Assembly: GCA_002422345.1 (NCBI GenBank)
Contig: DIUL01000102.1
Location: 1 to 42,905 of the forward strand
Source of the DNA: Acetobacteraceae bacterium UBA6159
GTDB taxonomy: Bacteria; Pseudomonadota; Alphaproteobacteria; Acetobacterales; Acetobacteraceae
Reading direction: 5' to 3'
DNA: 42,905 nt
In this document: in pieces, positions 7,388 through 14,797 of the stretch
Numbering within the stretch: position 1 is the stretch's first letter
Layout: each line of letters opens with the position of its first letter
Made by a program: the position numbers and the translations under genes
Notes under the pieces: generated by a model
Told to the model about the DNA's origin: nothing
What the model saw: only the letters and a program-made list of their open reading frames with translations
Databases searched by the model: none

Positions 7388-8668
7388 TCAGGATGTGATG
7401 AATTCGTTCCACTTGCGGGTGAGGTGGCGATCCTCGTCCATGACCGAGTTCCACACCCCGACATTGCCCATGCGCTCCCAGAACGCGCCGCCATCGCGGA
7501 CGTTGCCGGCCTTTTCCATGAGCTTGCCGTAGGGGTTCATGATGTCGGTCGCGGCCGGCTTGCCGCCGTACCAGTAGTCCCACTCGGCCGGGGTCAGGAA
7601 CTTGCGCGCGTTCTCGGGCTGGGCGGAGTAGTAGCCCTGGCGGGCGATGAAGGCGCCTTCGAAGCCGGAGGTGTACCAGTTCATGTATTCATAGAAGCAT
7701 TCGAGCTTGAGCCCGGTCAGGTGCTTCATCGCGCCCAGCGTGTAGCCCCAGCCGCGGTAGCCTTCCTTGAGCGACTGATAGGTGCAGGCGACGCCGCGGG
7801 ACCGGACGCCGGCGACGGCGGGGGACCACATCGACTGGATCACGACCTCACCGGAGGCCATCAGGTTCACCGACTGGTCGAAGGTGGTCCAGAAGGCGCG
7901 GAAATGACCGCTCTTCTTGATGTCCATCATCACCTTGATGGTCTGGTCGATCTCCTGCTTCGTCATGTTGCCCTTGTCGACGTATTTCATGTCGCCGCGG
8001 GCTTCCAGCGCCATGGCGACGTCGATCACGCCGACGGTGGGCTGGTCCTGTAGGGCGGCCTTACCCTTGAAATCGGGGGACAGTAGATCGGCCCAGCTGG
8101 TGACGGGGCGGGACAGCAGGTCAGGGCGAATGCCGAGCGTGTCGGCGTTGGTGACGGTGGGGATGCCGGTCAGCCACTCGGTCGGGCCGTTGTGGAACTT
8201 CTGCCCGCTGGCGTCGGTCGCGTACAGCACCTTGTAGGGGGCGGTGCCCTGCAACGGCGCCTTGCGGCCGTCGGGGTATTCGCTTTTGGTGAACAGCGGG
8301 ATCGTCTTGTCCCAGTCCTTCGACTTGCTGACCGGGATCGCCTGCAGGACGTTGCGGCCGACCAGGTACTTCATGAAGGTGATGGAGACATCGGCGCAGT
8401 CGATCGAGGATGACTGCGACAGGAAGCGGTTCAGCAGGTCGGCCTGCTCGGTGGCCTGCATCTGGATCTTGAACGGCAGGTCCTTGTTCGCCTGTTCGGC
8501 GACGGCCGGAATCGCGGTGACCGGCGGTCCGGCATGGAACAGGACGATGTCCTTGATGTTCTGGGCCCAGATGGTGGGGAACCCGGTGATGGCACCCGAT
8601 CCGATCGCGGCCCCGGCACTGCCGGCCAGGAGCGAGCGGCGGGAGAGTTTCTTGGGCTGCTTTGACAT
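7388..8668 (-). CDS. Tat-exported ABC solute-binding protein, polyamine-type
   Basis: This 426-residue extracellular solute-binding protein captures the substrate of the adjacent importer in the periplasm. The N-terminus has the twin-arginine motif LSRRSLLAG, a hydrophobic alanine/glycine core and a probable cleavage site near WAQ at about 37, so it is probably exported folded. The ATG at 8668 is chosen because AAGGAG lies six bases upstream and it places the twin arginines correctly; a start at 8698 lacks a site. The length is above that of PotD (about 350) and closer to large polyamine/iron-type binding proteins. It is the first gene of the minus-strand cluster, 15 bases from the monooxygenase gene. 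Confidence 0.88.
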   Translation of the reverse strand: MSKQPKKLSRRSLLAGSAGAAIGSGAITGFPTIWAQNIKDIVLFHAGPPVTAIPAVAEQANKDLPFKIQMQATEQADLLNRFLSQSSSIDCADVSITFMKYLVGRNVLQAIPVSKSKDWDKTIPLFTKSEYPDGRKAPLQGTAPYKVLYATDASGQKFHNGPTEWLTGIPTVTNADTLGIRPDLLSRPVTSWADLLSPDFKGKAALQDQPTVGVIDVAMALEARGDMKYVDKGNMTKQEIDQTIKVMMDIKKSGHFRAFWTTFDQSVNLMASGEVVIQSMWSPAVAGVRSRGVACTYQSLKEGYRGWGYTLGAMKHLTGLKLECFYEYMNWYTSGFEGAFIARQGYYSAQPENARKFLTPAEWDYWYGGKPAATDIMNPYGKLMEKAGNVRDGGAFWERMGNVGVWNSVMDEDRHLTRKWNEFITS

Positions 8669-8696
8669 GGCGGCTCCTTGTGATGAAATAGTACTC

Positions 8697-8722
8697 ACAA
8701 ATCGGCCGTATGCGCGATTTGT
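8697..8722. promoter_or_regulatory. Inverted repeat upstream of the rutA-like operon
   Basis: ACAAATCG (8697-8704) and CGATTTGT (8715-8722) form a perfect 8-bp inverted repeat with a 10-base spacer, beginning about 30 bases upstream of the binding-protein ATG. Size and position suit a dimeric repressor or activator site. No regulator gene lies in the cluster. Confidence 0.4.
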
Positions 8723-8772
8723 CGTCCGATCCGCAGACGCTAGTCAGGAATGCTGCGACGCACAACGACAAA

Positions 8773-8786
8773 AATTTAGCTAAATT
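8773..8786. promoter_or_regulatory. 14-bp palindrome upstream of the rutA-like operon
   Basis: AATTTAGCTAAATT is a perfect 14-bp palindrome in an AT-rich island about 105 bases upstream of the first gene of the operon. AT-rich self-complementary sites in such a position often bind GntR or LysR-type regulators. No clear -35/-10 pair was found next to it. Confidence 0.4.
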
Positions 8787-8803
8787 ACTCCCTAAACACA
8801 GTA

Positions 8804-8843
8804 AAGCCTATTCATTGAGCATAAATGGTCAATGAATAGGCTT
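8804..8843 (-). terminator. Hairpin downstream of ybaL
   Basis: AAGCCTATTCATTGA (8804-8818) and its exact complement (8829-8843) form a 15-bp stem with a 10-base loop. It begins 34 bases after the antiporter stop on the minus strand and is followed there by the T-rich TTTACTGTGTTT. It is best read as the terminator of ybaL, insulating the operon beyond it. Confidence 0.55.
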
Positions 8844-8876
8844 GTCAGGTCGATGCATGGGCATCGCCGCGATTGG

Positions 8877-10574
8877 TCAGAAGCGCGGTCGTTCCAGGAT
8901 GTGATGGATCATCCCCAGCGCGACCTCCTCCTCCCCCACCACGATCCGGTCGGCGCCGAGGGAGCGCAGATATTCCACCTCCGCGTCATTGCGGGCGCGC
9001 GCCACGATCTGGATCGTGGGGTTCGCCGCCCGCGCCTGCTCGATCAGGGAGCCAGCCTCGAACGGATCGGGGATCGCCGAGACCAGCCAGCGCGTGGCCG
9101 GCAGATCGACGTGATCCAGCAGCGTGATCGCGGACGCGACGCTGGTGACGGCCTGCACGCCGGTTTCCCGCAGCGCCGCGATCTTCTCGTCGCTCTCGTC
9201 GATCACCATGACCGAGCGGCCGGCGCGGGTCAGGCCCTCCACGACACGATGCCCGACCCGGCCGAAGCCAACGACCAGGACCGGCTCGGGCTCAGCCCGC
9301 GGTGGCGGCACCGGCACCGGCGCGGGGGTGGGCGCCGGTTCGGCCGCCGGGGCCGGCTTGGCCATCCGGTCCAGCGTCAGGAACAGCAGCGGGTTCACCA
9401 GGATCGACACCATCGCGCCGGCGACGATCAAATCGCGCGACTCGGGCGGCATGATCTGCGCCTGCACACCCAGCACCGCGAGGATGAACGAGAACTCCCC
9501 GATCTGCGCCAGGCTGGCCGAGATGGTCAGCGCCACCCCGTTCGGGTGGCCGAAGGCGCGGACGATCAGATAGGCGGCCAGCGACTTGCCCAGGATGATG
9601 ATGACGCAGGTGGCCAGGATGACCAGCGGCTGTTCCACCAGCACGGCCGGGTTCAGCAGCATGCCGACCGACACGAAGAACAGCACGGCGAAGGCATCGC
9701 GCAGGGGCAAAGTCTCCCGCGCGGCCTGCTGGCTGAGTTCCGACTCGGCCAGCACCATGCCGGCGAAGAAGGCACCGAGGGCAAAGGACACGCCGAACAG
9801 ATGCGTCGACCCGAAGGCGATGCCCAGCGCGATCGCCAGCACGGCCAGCCGGAACAACTCGCGGGAGCCGGTGTGGGCCACGTAGTGCAGCAGCATCGGG
9901 ATGACCTTGCGCCCGACGATCAGCATCAGGGCGACGAAGACCGATACCTTCACCCCGGTCACGATCAGCAGCCGGGACACGCTGTCGATGCCCCAGGCCT
10001 GCAACCACTGCACGCCGGCCGAGGCCTGCCCAAGCTCTACCTTCCCACCCAGCAGGCCGGCCAAAGGCGGGATCAGCACGAGAGTCAGGACCATCACCAG
10101 GTCCTCGACGATCAGCCAGCCGACGGCGATGCGGCCGCGCTCGGTTTCCACCAGCCGGCGTTCCTGCAAGGCGCGCAGCAGCACGACGGTGCTGGCGACC
10201 GACAGGGCCAGGCCGAACACCAGGCCTGCCCCCATGCTCCAGCCCAGGACATGCGCGAGGCCCATGCCCATCAGGGTCGCGACGGCGATTTGTCCGATCG
10301 CGCCGGGCACCGCGATGGCCCGCACCGACATCAGGTCCTTGAGCGAGAAGTGCAGGCCGACGCCGAACATCAGCAGGATGACGCCGATCTCCGCCAGTTC
10401 CGCGGCAAGCTCGGCGTTGGCGACGAAGCCCGGCGTGAAGGGGCCGATGACGACACCCGCCAGCAGGTAGCCGGCGATGGTCGGCAGGCGCAGGCGCTGC
10501 GCCACCAGGCCGAACAGGAAGGCCAGCCCGAGGCCGGCGACGATGGTGGCGATAAGGGGGGTGTCGTGGGGCAG
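8877..10574 (-). CDS. ybaL: YbaL/KefB-type cation:proton antiporter with TrkA-N domain
   Basis: This monovalent cation:proton antiporter-2 family protein, probably K+/H+, sits in the inner membrane. About twelve hydrophobic segments fill residues 1-385. After a proline/alanine-rich linker, a TrkA-N/RCK nucleotide-binding domain (VGFGRVGHRVVEG) occupies roughly 415-550. The N-terminal text GYLLAGVVIGPFTPGFVA and LLMFGVGLHFSLKDLM matches E. coli YbaL closely. The usual first residues of the family (PHDTPLIATIVAGL) are encoded only if translation starts at the CTG at 10574. A TAA stands two codons upstream, and the next candidate, GTG at 10505, would remove half of the first membrane segment. 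With CTG the protein has 565 residues, close to YbaL (558). Confidence 0.88.
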   Translation of the reverse strand: MPHDTPLIATIVAGLGLAFLFGLVAQRLRLPTIAGYLLAGVVIGPFTPGFVANAELAAELAEIGVILLMFGVGLHFSLKDLMSVRAIAVPGAIGQIAVATLMGMGLAHVLGWSMGAGLVFGLALSVASTVVLLRALQERRLVETERGRIAVGWLIVEDLVMVLTLVLIPPLAGLLGGKVELGQASAGVQWLQAWGIDSVSRLLIVTGVKVSVFVALMLIVGRKVIPMLLHYVAHTGSRELFRLAVLAIALGIAFGSTHLFGVSFALGAFFAGMVLAESELSQQAARETLPLRDAFAVLFFVSVGMLLNPAVLVEQPLVILATCVIIILGKSLAAYLIVRAFGHPNGVALTISASLAQIGEFSFILAVLGVQAQIMPPESRDLIVAGAMVSILVNPLLFLTLDRMAKPAPAAEPAPTPAPVPVPPPRAEPEPVLVVGFGRVGHRVVEGLTRAGRSVMVIDESDEKIAALRETGVQAVTSVASAITLLDHVDLPATRWLVSAIPDPFEAGSLIEQARAANPTIQIVARARNDAEVEYLRSLGADRIVVGEEEVALGMIHHILERPRF

Positions 10575-10607
10575 AGCCTGTTACTCTCTCATCATTCCCG
10601 AACCGCC

Positions 10608-10633
10608 TTGACATGGGTCCGGTCGGTTATATT
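10608..10633 (+). promoter_or_regulatory. Candidate promoter of the XRE gene
   Basis: A consensus -35 TTGACA lies at 10608-10613 and TATATT at 10628-10633, with a short 14-base spacer. If used, transcription would begin at or just before the ATG at 10643, giving a leaderless mRNA. No ribosome-binding site is visible before that ATG, which agrees. The short spacer is the weak point. Confidence 0.45.
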
Positions 10634-10651
10634 TCAACCATTATGGTTGAA
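10633..10651. promoter_or_regulatory. Palindromic operator over the XRE start codon
   Basis: TTCAACCAT and ATGGTTGAA flank a single T as perfect 9-bp half-sites. The second half-site begins with the start codon of the XRE regulator at 10643, and the first overlaps the candidate -10. Autorepression is the obvious inference. The site is also about 60 bases upstream of the divergent antiporter start, so it may control both. Confidence 0.6.
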
Positions 10652-10918
10652 GTCTCGGGTAGCCTGGCATTGCTGACACCCGCGACCTGCCGAGCCGGGC
10701 GGGCGCTGGTGGATTTGACTCAGGAGGGGCTGGCGGAGAGGGCCGGGGTTGGTCGTAGCACGATCCGCGACTTCGAGAAGGGGCGCCACGCGCTGCATCG
10801 GTCAACCGAACAGTCGATCCTGCGGACATTGCGGGAGGCGGGCGTCCTGGTGCTGCCGGCTGGCGTGATGCTCGCGGGCCTGGGGGACGGCGCCGCCGGG
10901 TCTGGCCCCACGGGCTGA
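10643..10918 (+). CDS. XRE-family helix-turn-helix regulator
   Basis: This 91-residue DNA-binding protein is essentially one helix-turn-helix domain. The recognition region TQEGLAERAGVGRSTIRDFEKGRHALHR spans about residues 26-53, preceded by CRAGRALVDL. A hydrophobic C-terminal stretch, AGVLVLPAGVMLAG, follows, as in many short alphaproteobacterial XRE proteins. The ATG at 10643 is preferred over one at 10613 because the conserved domain starts soon after it and the promoter elements lie upstream. The gene is divergent from the YbaL-type antiporter. A palindrome over its own start suggests autoregulation. The target range is not known. Confidence 0.82.
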   Translation: MVEVSGSLALLTPATCRAGRALVDLTQEGLAERAGVGRSTIRDFEKGRHALHRSTEQSILRTLREAGVLVLPAGVMLAGLGDGAAGSGPTG

Positions 10919-10923
10919 AACGC

Positions 10924-10955
10924 AAAAACGCCCGCGTGGCGTACCACGCGGGCGT
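10924..10955 (-). terminator. Intrinsic terminator of the CHAP gene
   Basis: ACGCCCGCGTGG and CCACGCGGGCGT form a 12-bp perfect stem (10928-10955) with the 4-base loop CGTA. On the minus strand it is followed by TTTTT (10928-10924). It lies 17 bases beyond the CHAP stop codon and 9 bases beyond the convergent XRE stop, so it can also slow transcription from the plus side. Confidence 0.85.
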
Positions 10956-10972
10956 CATGGCGTCGTGCGGGA

Positions 10973-11860
10973 TCAGTTGCCGCCGTTGAACGGGGCGGCG
11001 GGCAGGGTGACCGTGAAGCGCTGCGTGTCGGTGTTGAAGGAGGAGCGGGCGGCCGGCGCCTCCGCGACTTCCACATAGGCGCGGTCGGCGTAGCGGGCGG
11101 CGTTGGAGCGATCGGCGCCGGAGCGCAGGTCCCGCGGCGGGGAATTCAGCGCCAGCATCGGGGCCGGGGCGCGGTTGGCGACGCGGATCGCGCCGGAGGT
11201 GTCGGGGCGGTTATAGATGAACCCATGGGTCGGGTAGATGGAGCCGAAGTCCCCACTGCCCAGGGAGACGCGGACGGCGGACCAGTCATTGCGCTCGGAC
11301 ACGTCGACCACGGCGACACCGCGGGACACGGCGCCACGGCGGCCGCCGACGGGCCAGTTGGCATGGTCGATGGTGACGACGCGCGGGTTTTCCACCCGGG
11401 TGATCACGGCGACATGCCCCATCGGCATGCGCATGTTGTTGCGGAACGCCAGCACGCTGCCGGCCTCGGGCACCTGGCCGCGGGCGTAGGAGCCTTCGGC
11501 GTTGCCCCACCATTGCCAGGCGTTGCCGGAGACATTCATGCCGGTGACCGAGCGGGCATAGGGCACGCAGGACAGACCGCCGCCACGTCCGGCGTAGACC
11601 CGGCCCTGGACCTTCTTGCCGCGGGCGGTCGTCGCGCCGCGATAGGCGGTCTGCTTGGCGACGGTGATCCGGGTGGCCTGGCTGGCGCGGGCGGTGGCGA
11701 TCAGGGGGCGGGTGGCTGTCGTCGGGCGGGTGATCTGGGCTTTTTGGACGGTCGTGGATTTCTTTGAACTGGCAGGCGCCGCGTCGGCGGCGGTCGTGAA
11801 TGCGAGCAGAAGCGCCGACCCGAGGGCAAGGACCAAGGCGCTGTGACTCCGTATCCGCAT
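10973..11860 (-). CDS. Secreted CHAP-domain protein
   Basis: This 295-residue exported protein has a CHAP (cysteine/histidine amidohydrolase-peptidase) domain, a fold that cleaves peptidoglycan peptides or amides in the periplasm. A Sec signal peptide covers residues 1 to about 27, cut near ADA. A Thr/Ala/Lys-rich linker runs to about 90. The catalytic region shows Cys98 (in LSCVPYARS) and His149 (in MGHVAVI), with DHANW at 166-170. The C-terminal 90 residues are low in complexity. The ATG at 11860 fits the signal peptide and has GAGGGG about ten bases upstream. The gene is monocistronic with a terminator of its own. It may act in wall turnover, which is inference from the domain. Confidence 0.85.
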   Translation of the reverse strand: MRIRSHSALVLALGSALLLAFTTAADAAPASSKKSTTVQKAQITRPTTATRPLIATARASQATRITVAKQTAYRGATTARGKKVQGRVYAGRGGGLSCVPYARSVTGMNVSGNAWQWWGNAEGSYARGQVPEAGSVLAFRNNMRMPMGHVAVITRVENPRVVTIDHANWPVGGRRGAVSRGVAVVDVSERNDWSAVRVSLGSGDFGSIYPTHGFIYNRPDTSGAIRVANRAPAPMLALNSPPRDLRSGADRSNAARYADRAYVEVAEAPAARSSFNTDTQRFTVTLPAAPFNGGN

Positions 11861-12197
11861 TCGACTAACCCCTCGGATGTTCCAGACCTGATGGGCGGTA
11901 GCAGCAGGGTTGCAGTTCTGACAACCCACGCGGTGGTCGGATGGGCTGATGTCCAATCATTTCGTCCGTATGCCCCTGTGGATAACTACCCGTTGAGGGA
12001 ACATCATCCTAATTATGGAAAATTGTGGGTCAAAATTCGGGAGAATCTGTGACGCATCTCATAGACGACCCGAGTCCTATGCTGTCTCCCGGTGGAGCAA
12101 AACGCCCACAATATTCTCATTAATTGCCTGCGGCTTGAGCATTTGAACCCGTATCTTCAAGTCTCTACTGTGTGGTCGACACAGGAGGTCTGGGCGA
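11861..12197. other. Divergent intergenic region between the CHAP gene and kdsA
   Basis: These 337 bases contain no supportable gene. They are more AT-rich than their surroundings around 12000-12045 and 12100-12150, as expected for promoters serving both directions. A small inverted repeat GGGTTG/CAACCC lies at 11907-11927. AGGAGG at 12183-12188 is the ribosome-binding site of kdsA, nine bases before its ATG. No confident -35/-10 pair was found. Confidence 0.5.
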
Positions 12198-13037
12198 ATG
12201 CGGCAGGAGAAGAATCGTGTTGTGCGGGTGGGTGGGATCGAGATCGGCAATCATCTGCCCTTCGTGCTGATCGCCGGGCCGTGCCAGATCGAGTCCCGCG
12301 ACCATGCGCTGGAAGTCGCGGCGGCCCTGCGGGAGCTGGCGGACACGACCGGCGTGCACATCATATATAAGTCGAGCTACGACAAGGCGAACCGGACTTC
12401 GGTCGGTGCCCAGCGGGGGATCGGCATGGCACAGGGCCTGGCGATCCTGGCGGAGGTGCGGGAGACGACGGGTCTGCCGGTGCTGACCGATGTCCACGCG
12501 GCTGATCAATGCGCGCCGGCGGCCGAGGCGGTGGACGTCCTGCAGATCCCGGCCTTCCTGTGCCGCCAGACCGATTTGCTGCTGGCGGCCGGGGCGACGG
12601 GGCGCGCGATCAACGTGAAGAAGGGGCAGTTCCTCGCACCCTGGGACATGGCGCATGTCGCCGCCAAGATCGCCAGCACCGGGAACCACAATGTCCTGTT
12701 GTGTGAGCGGGGGACGAGCTTCGGCTACAACACCCTGGTCACCGATTTCCGCGGCCTGCCGATCATGGCCGGCACCGGCTATCCGGTCGTGTTCGACGCC
12801 ACCCATTCCGTGCAGCAGCCAGGCGGGCAGGGGGCGTCATCCGGCGGGCAACGGGAATTCGCCCCGGTGCTGGCCCGCGCGGCGCTGGCGGTCGGGGTCG
12901 CCGCGGTGTTCATCGAGACGCATCCAGACCCGGACCAGGCGCCCAGCGACGGGCCGAACATGATCCCGCTGCGGCAGATGCCGGCGCTGATCTCTCGGCT
13001 GAAGCGGTTTGATCAACTCTCGAAGGAAACTGGTTAA
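12198..13037 (+). CDS. kdsA: 3-deoxy-8-phosphooctulonate (KDO-8-P) synthase
   Basis: This 279-residue cytoplasmic enzyme condenses arabinose 5-phosphate with phosphoenolpyruvate to give KDO-8-phosphate for lipopolysaccharide core synthesis. Family blocks include LIAGPCQIESRDHA, YKSSYDKANRTS, NVKKGQFLAPWDM and FDATHSVQQPGG. The metal-dependent class is indicated: Cys29, His203, Glu240 and Asp251 have exactly the spacing of the Aquifex aeolicus ligands C11, H185, E222 and D233. The metal-free E. coli enzyme has Asn at the Cys position. AGGAGG precedes the ATG by nine bases. The gene stands alone, without the eno or pyrG neighbours often seen elsewhere. The organism should therefore make KDO-containing lipopolysaccharide. 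Confidence 0.96.
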   Translation: MRQEKNRVVRVGGIEIGNHLPFVLIAGPCQIESRDHALEVAAALRELADTTGVHIIYKSSYDKANRTSVGAQRGIGMAQGLAILAEVRETTGLPVLTDVHAADQCAPAAEAVDVLQIPAFLCRQTDLLLAAGATGRAINVKKGQFLAPWDMAHVAAKIASTGNHNVLLCERGTSFGYNTLVTDFRGLPIMAGTGYPVVFDATHSVQQPGGQGASSGGQREFAPVLARAALAVGVAAVFIETHPDPDQAPSDGPNMIPLRQMPALISRLKRFDQLSKETG

Positions 13038-13159
13038 CGAAATCGCCCTGGGTGTTTACCACCGCTTGCGTCCCGGGCGGCACCCGCCCACAATACCTGG
13101 GACGGGCAACGCGATTCGGCCCGAACCCCCTTCCCGCCTTGAAACGGAGCCACGCCCGC

Positions 13160-14209
13160 ATGGACGGACTGCGACCCGCCGCCGACGAACATCCGGTGCG
13201 CTTCGACCTGCTGACGGAAAATCCGGTCTACAAGCCGTTCCGCTACCCCTGGGCGTATGAAGCCTGGCACATGCAGCAGCGTGTGCATTGGCTGCCCGAG
13301 GAAGTGCCGCTGGCCGACGACGTCAAGGACTGGCACCGCAACCTGAGCGACGGGGAGCGGAACCTGCTGACGCAGATCTTCCGCTTCTTCACCCAGGCCG
13401 ATGTCGAGGTGAACAACTGCTACATGAAGCATTACTCGCGGGTGTTCAAACCCACCGAGGTGCTGATGATGCTGTCGGCGTTCTCGAACATCGAGACGAT
13501 CCACATCGCCGCCTACAGCCATCTGCTCGACACCATCGGCATGCCCGAGATCGAGTATCAGGCCTTCATGAAGTACAAGGAGATGAAGGCCAAGTACGAC
13601 TATATGCAGGGCTTCTCGGTCGACTCGCGGGCCGACATTGCCCGTACGCTGGCCGCCTTCGGGGCGTTCACGGAGGGTCTCCAGCTTTTCGCCTCCTTCG
13701 CGATCCTGCTGAACTTCCCCCGCTTCGGGAAGATGAAGGGGATGGGGCAGATCATCTCCTGGTCCGTCCGCGACGAGTCGCTGCACTGCCAGTCGATCAT
13801 CAAGCTGTTCCGCACCTTCGTGCAGGAAAACCCCGAGATCTGGACGGATGAGTTCCGCCGCGACCTGTACATCACCTGCGCGACGATCGTGGACCATGAA
13901 GACGCGTTCATCGACCTGGCGTTCGAATCCGGCCCGGTGCAGGGCCTGACCGCGCAGGAGGTGAAGGACTACATCCGCTATATCGCCGACCGGCGGTTGG
14001 TCGAACTCGGCCTGAATGAAATCTTCCACATCGCCCGCAACCCGCTTCCGTGGTTGGACGACATGCTGAACGCGGTGGAACACGCGAACTTCTTCGAGAA
14101 CCGCTCCACCGAGTACAGCAAGGCCTCCACCGCCGGAACATGGGAGGAAGCCTTCGACGCCCCGATCGCCGATCCGGCTGTTTATGGCGGTCAACCGGCC
14201 GTTGTTTGA
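13160..14209 (+). CDS. nrdB: Ribonucleotide reductase small subunit, class I
   Basis: This 349-residue beta subunit of class I ribonucleotide reductase houses the dimetal centre that starts deoxynucleotide formation. Ligands fit the E. coli spacing: Asp81, Glu112, His115, Glu172, Glu206 and His209. Tyr119 occupies the radical position seven residues after Glu112, in IETIHIAAYSH. A Tyr-radical subclass is therefore expected rather than the Phe-containing Ic type. The ATG at 13160 has GGAG ten bases upstream and removes an implausible N-terminal extension. The nrdA partner is not in this window, and the gene appears to be monocistronic, 122 bases after kdsA. Confidence 0.95.
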   Translation: MDGLRPAADEHPVRFDLLTENPVYKPFRYPWAYEAWHMQQRVHWLPEEVPLADDVKDWHRNLSDGERNLLTQIFRFFTQADVEVNNCYMKHYSRVFKPTEVLMMLSAFSNIETIHIAAYSHLLDTIGMPEIEYQAFMKYKEMKAKYDYMQGFSVDSRADIARTLAAFGAFTEGLQLFASFAILLNFPRFGKMKGMGQIISWSVRDESLHCQSIIKLFRTFVQENPEIWTDEFRRDLYITCATIVDHEDAFIDLAFESGPVQGLTAQEVKDYIRYIADRRLVELGLNEIFHIARNPLPWLDDMLNAVEHANFFENRSTEYSKASTAGTWEEAFDAPIADPAVYGGQPAVV

Positions 14210-14225
14210 GGCCCTGCCCCTGAAA

Positions 14226-14255
14226 ATGGCATGCGTTAATTTATAGGCATGCCAT
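14226..14255. other. Inverted repeat downstream of nrdB
   Basis: ATGGCATGC (14226-14234) and GCATGCCAT (14247-14255) are perfect 9-bp arms around an AT-rich 12-base loop, 16 bases after the nrdB stop. No T-run follows, so it may be a weak terminator, a stabilising hairpin or a protein-binding site for the next gene. Confidence 0.4.
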
Positions 14256-14476
14256 AGGAACGTGAGATTGGGGTTGGCCAAATGATCCAGGGGCGTATAG
14301 TCGTGTCGAGACGCGTCGGTTCCTAACGGAAAAAAGGGAATCCAAACGCGATTCAGACGGCATGGACGGCTGCTTGTGAACGGAGTGTTTACCTTCTGCC
14401 GCTAAGCATCGGGCGTGGGAACCGCGCCGATGTCCGGCGGGGGACCGCGTGGATCACTTCCGAAGCGGAGCCGGCC

Positions 14477-14797
14477 ATGATGGAAAGACTCAGGGAATAC
14501 ACCTCCAGAACAGGGGTTGCGGTGAGCCATACGGACGAAGAGGTCGGTCGGGAGGTCACATCGGGTGCCGCGCCGCGCTATAGCCGACGGCTGTCCGACA
14601 AGATCCTGATCGCGTTCCACCACGCCTGTGACCAGGGCGATTTCGAGGTGGCCGAACAACTGCTCCATATCCTGGAGATGATGCTGACCCGCCGTCCATT
14701 GACGCCGGACGGCACGCGCCGGCGGAACATGGAGAGCCTGGTGGCGGCGCATGAGCGTCTGTGGCACCTGCGCCACCCGAACGCCGACGACTACTGA
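14477..14797 (+). CDS. Small conserved protein of unknown function
   Basis: This gene encodes 106 residues. The first 38 are polar and variable. The core RRLSDKILIAFHHACDQGD, followed by FEVAEQLLHILEMMLTRR, is predicted to form two or three amphipathic helices. I recall similar short proteins in Rhodospirillales, but no function is assigned. There is no signal peptide or membrane segment. GGAG lies seven bases before the first of two adjacent ATG codons (14477 and 14480). The end overlaps the convergent methyltransferase gene by seven bases. The helical segment resembles a protein-interaction module; this is inference. Confidence 0.8.
   Translation: MMERLREYTSRTGVAVSHTDEEVGREVTSGAAPRYSRRLSDKILIAFHHACDQGDFEVAEQLLHILEMMLTRRPLTPDGTRRRNMESLVAAHERLWHLRHPNADDY

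Noticed and set aside
8832..10676. A 614-codon open frame opposite the antiporter gene
   Set aside because: Shadow of ybaL. The predicted protein is dominated by Gln, Asp, Arg and His, as expected for reverse-complemented membrane codons.
11843..12052. 69-codon frame in the kdsA upstream region
   Set aside because: No ribosome-binding site, no recognisable motif, and it overlaps the signal-peptide region of the CHAP gene on the other strand.
12135..12157. TTGAGC and TATCTT as a kdsA promoter
   Set aside because: The spacer is only 11 bases.
14257..14282. GGAAC as an EcfG-type -35 before the 106-residue protein gene
   Set aside because: No matching -10 (GTT) at the required spacing.
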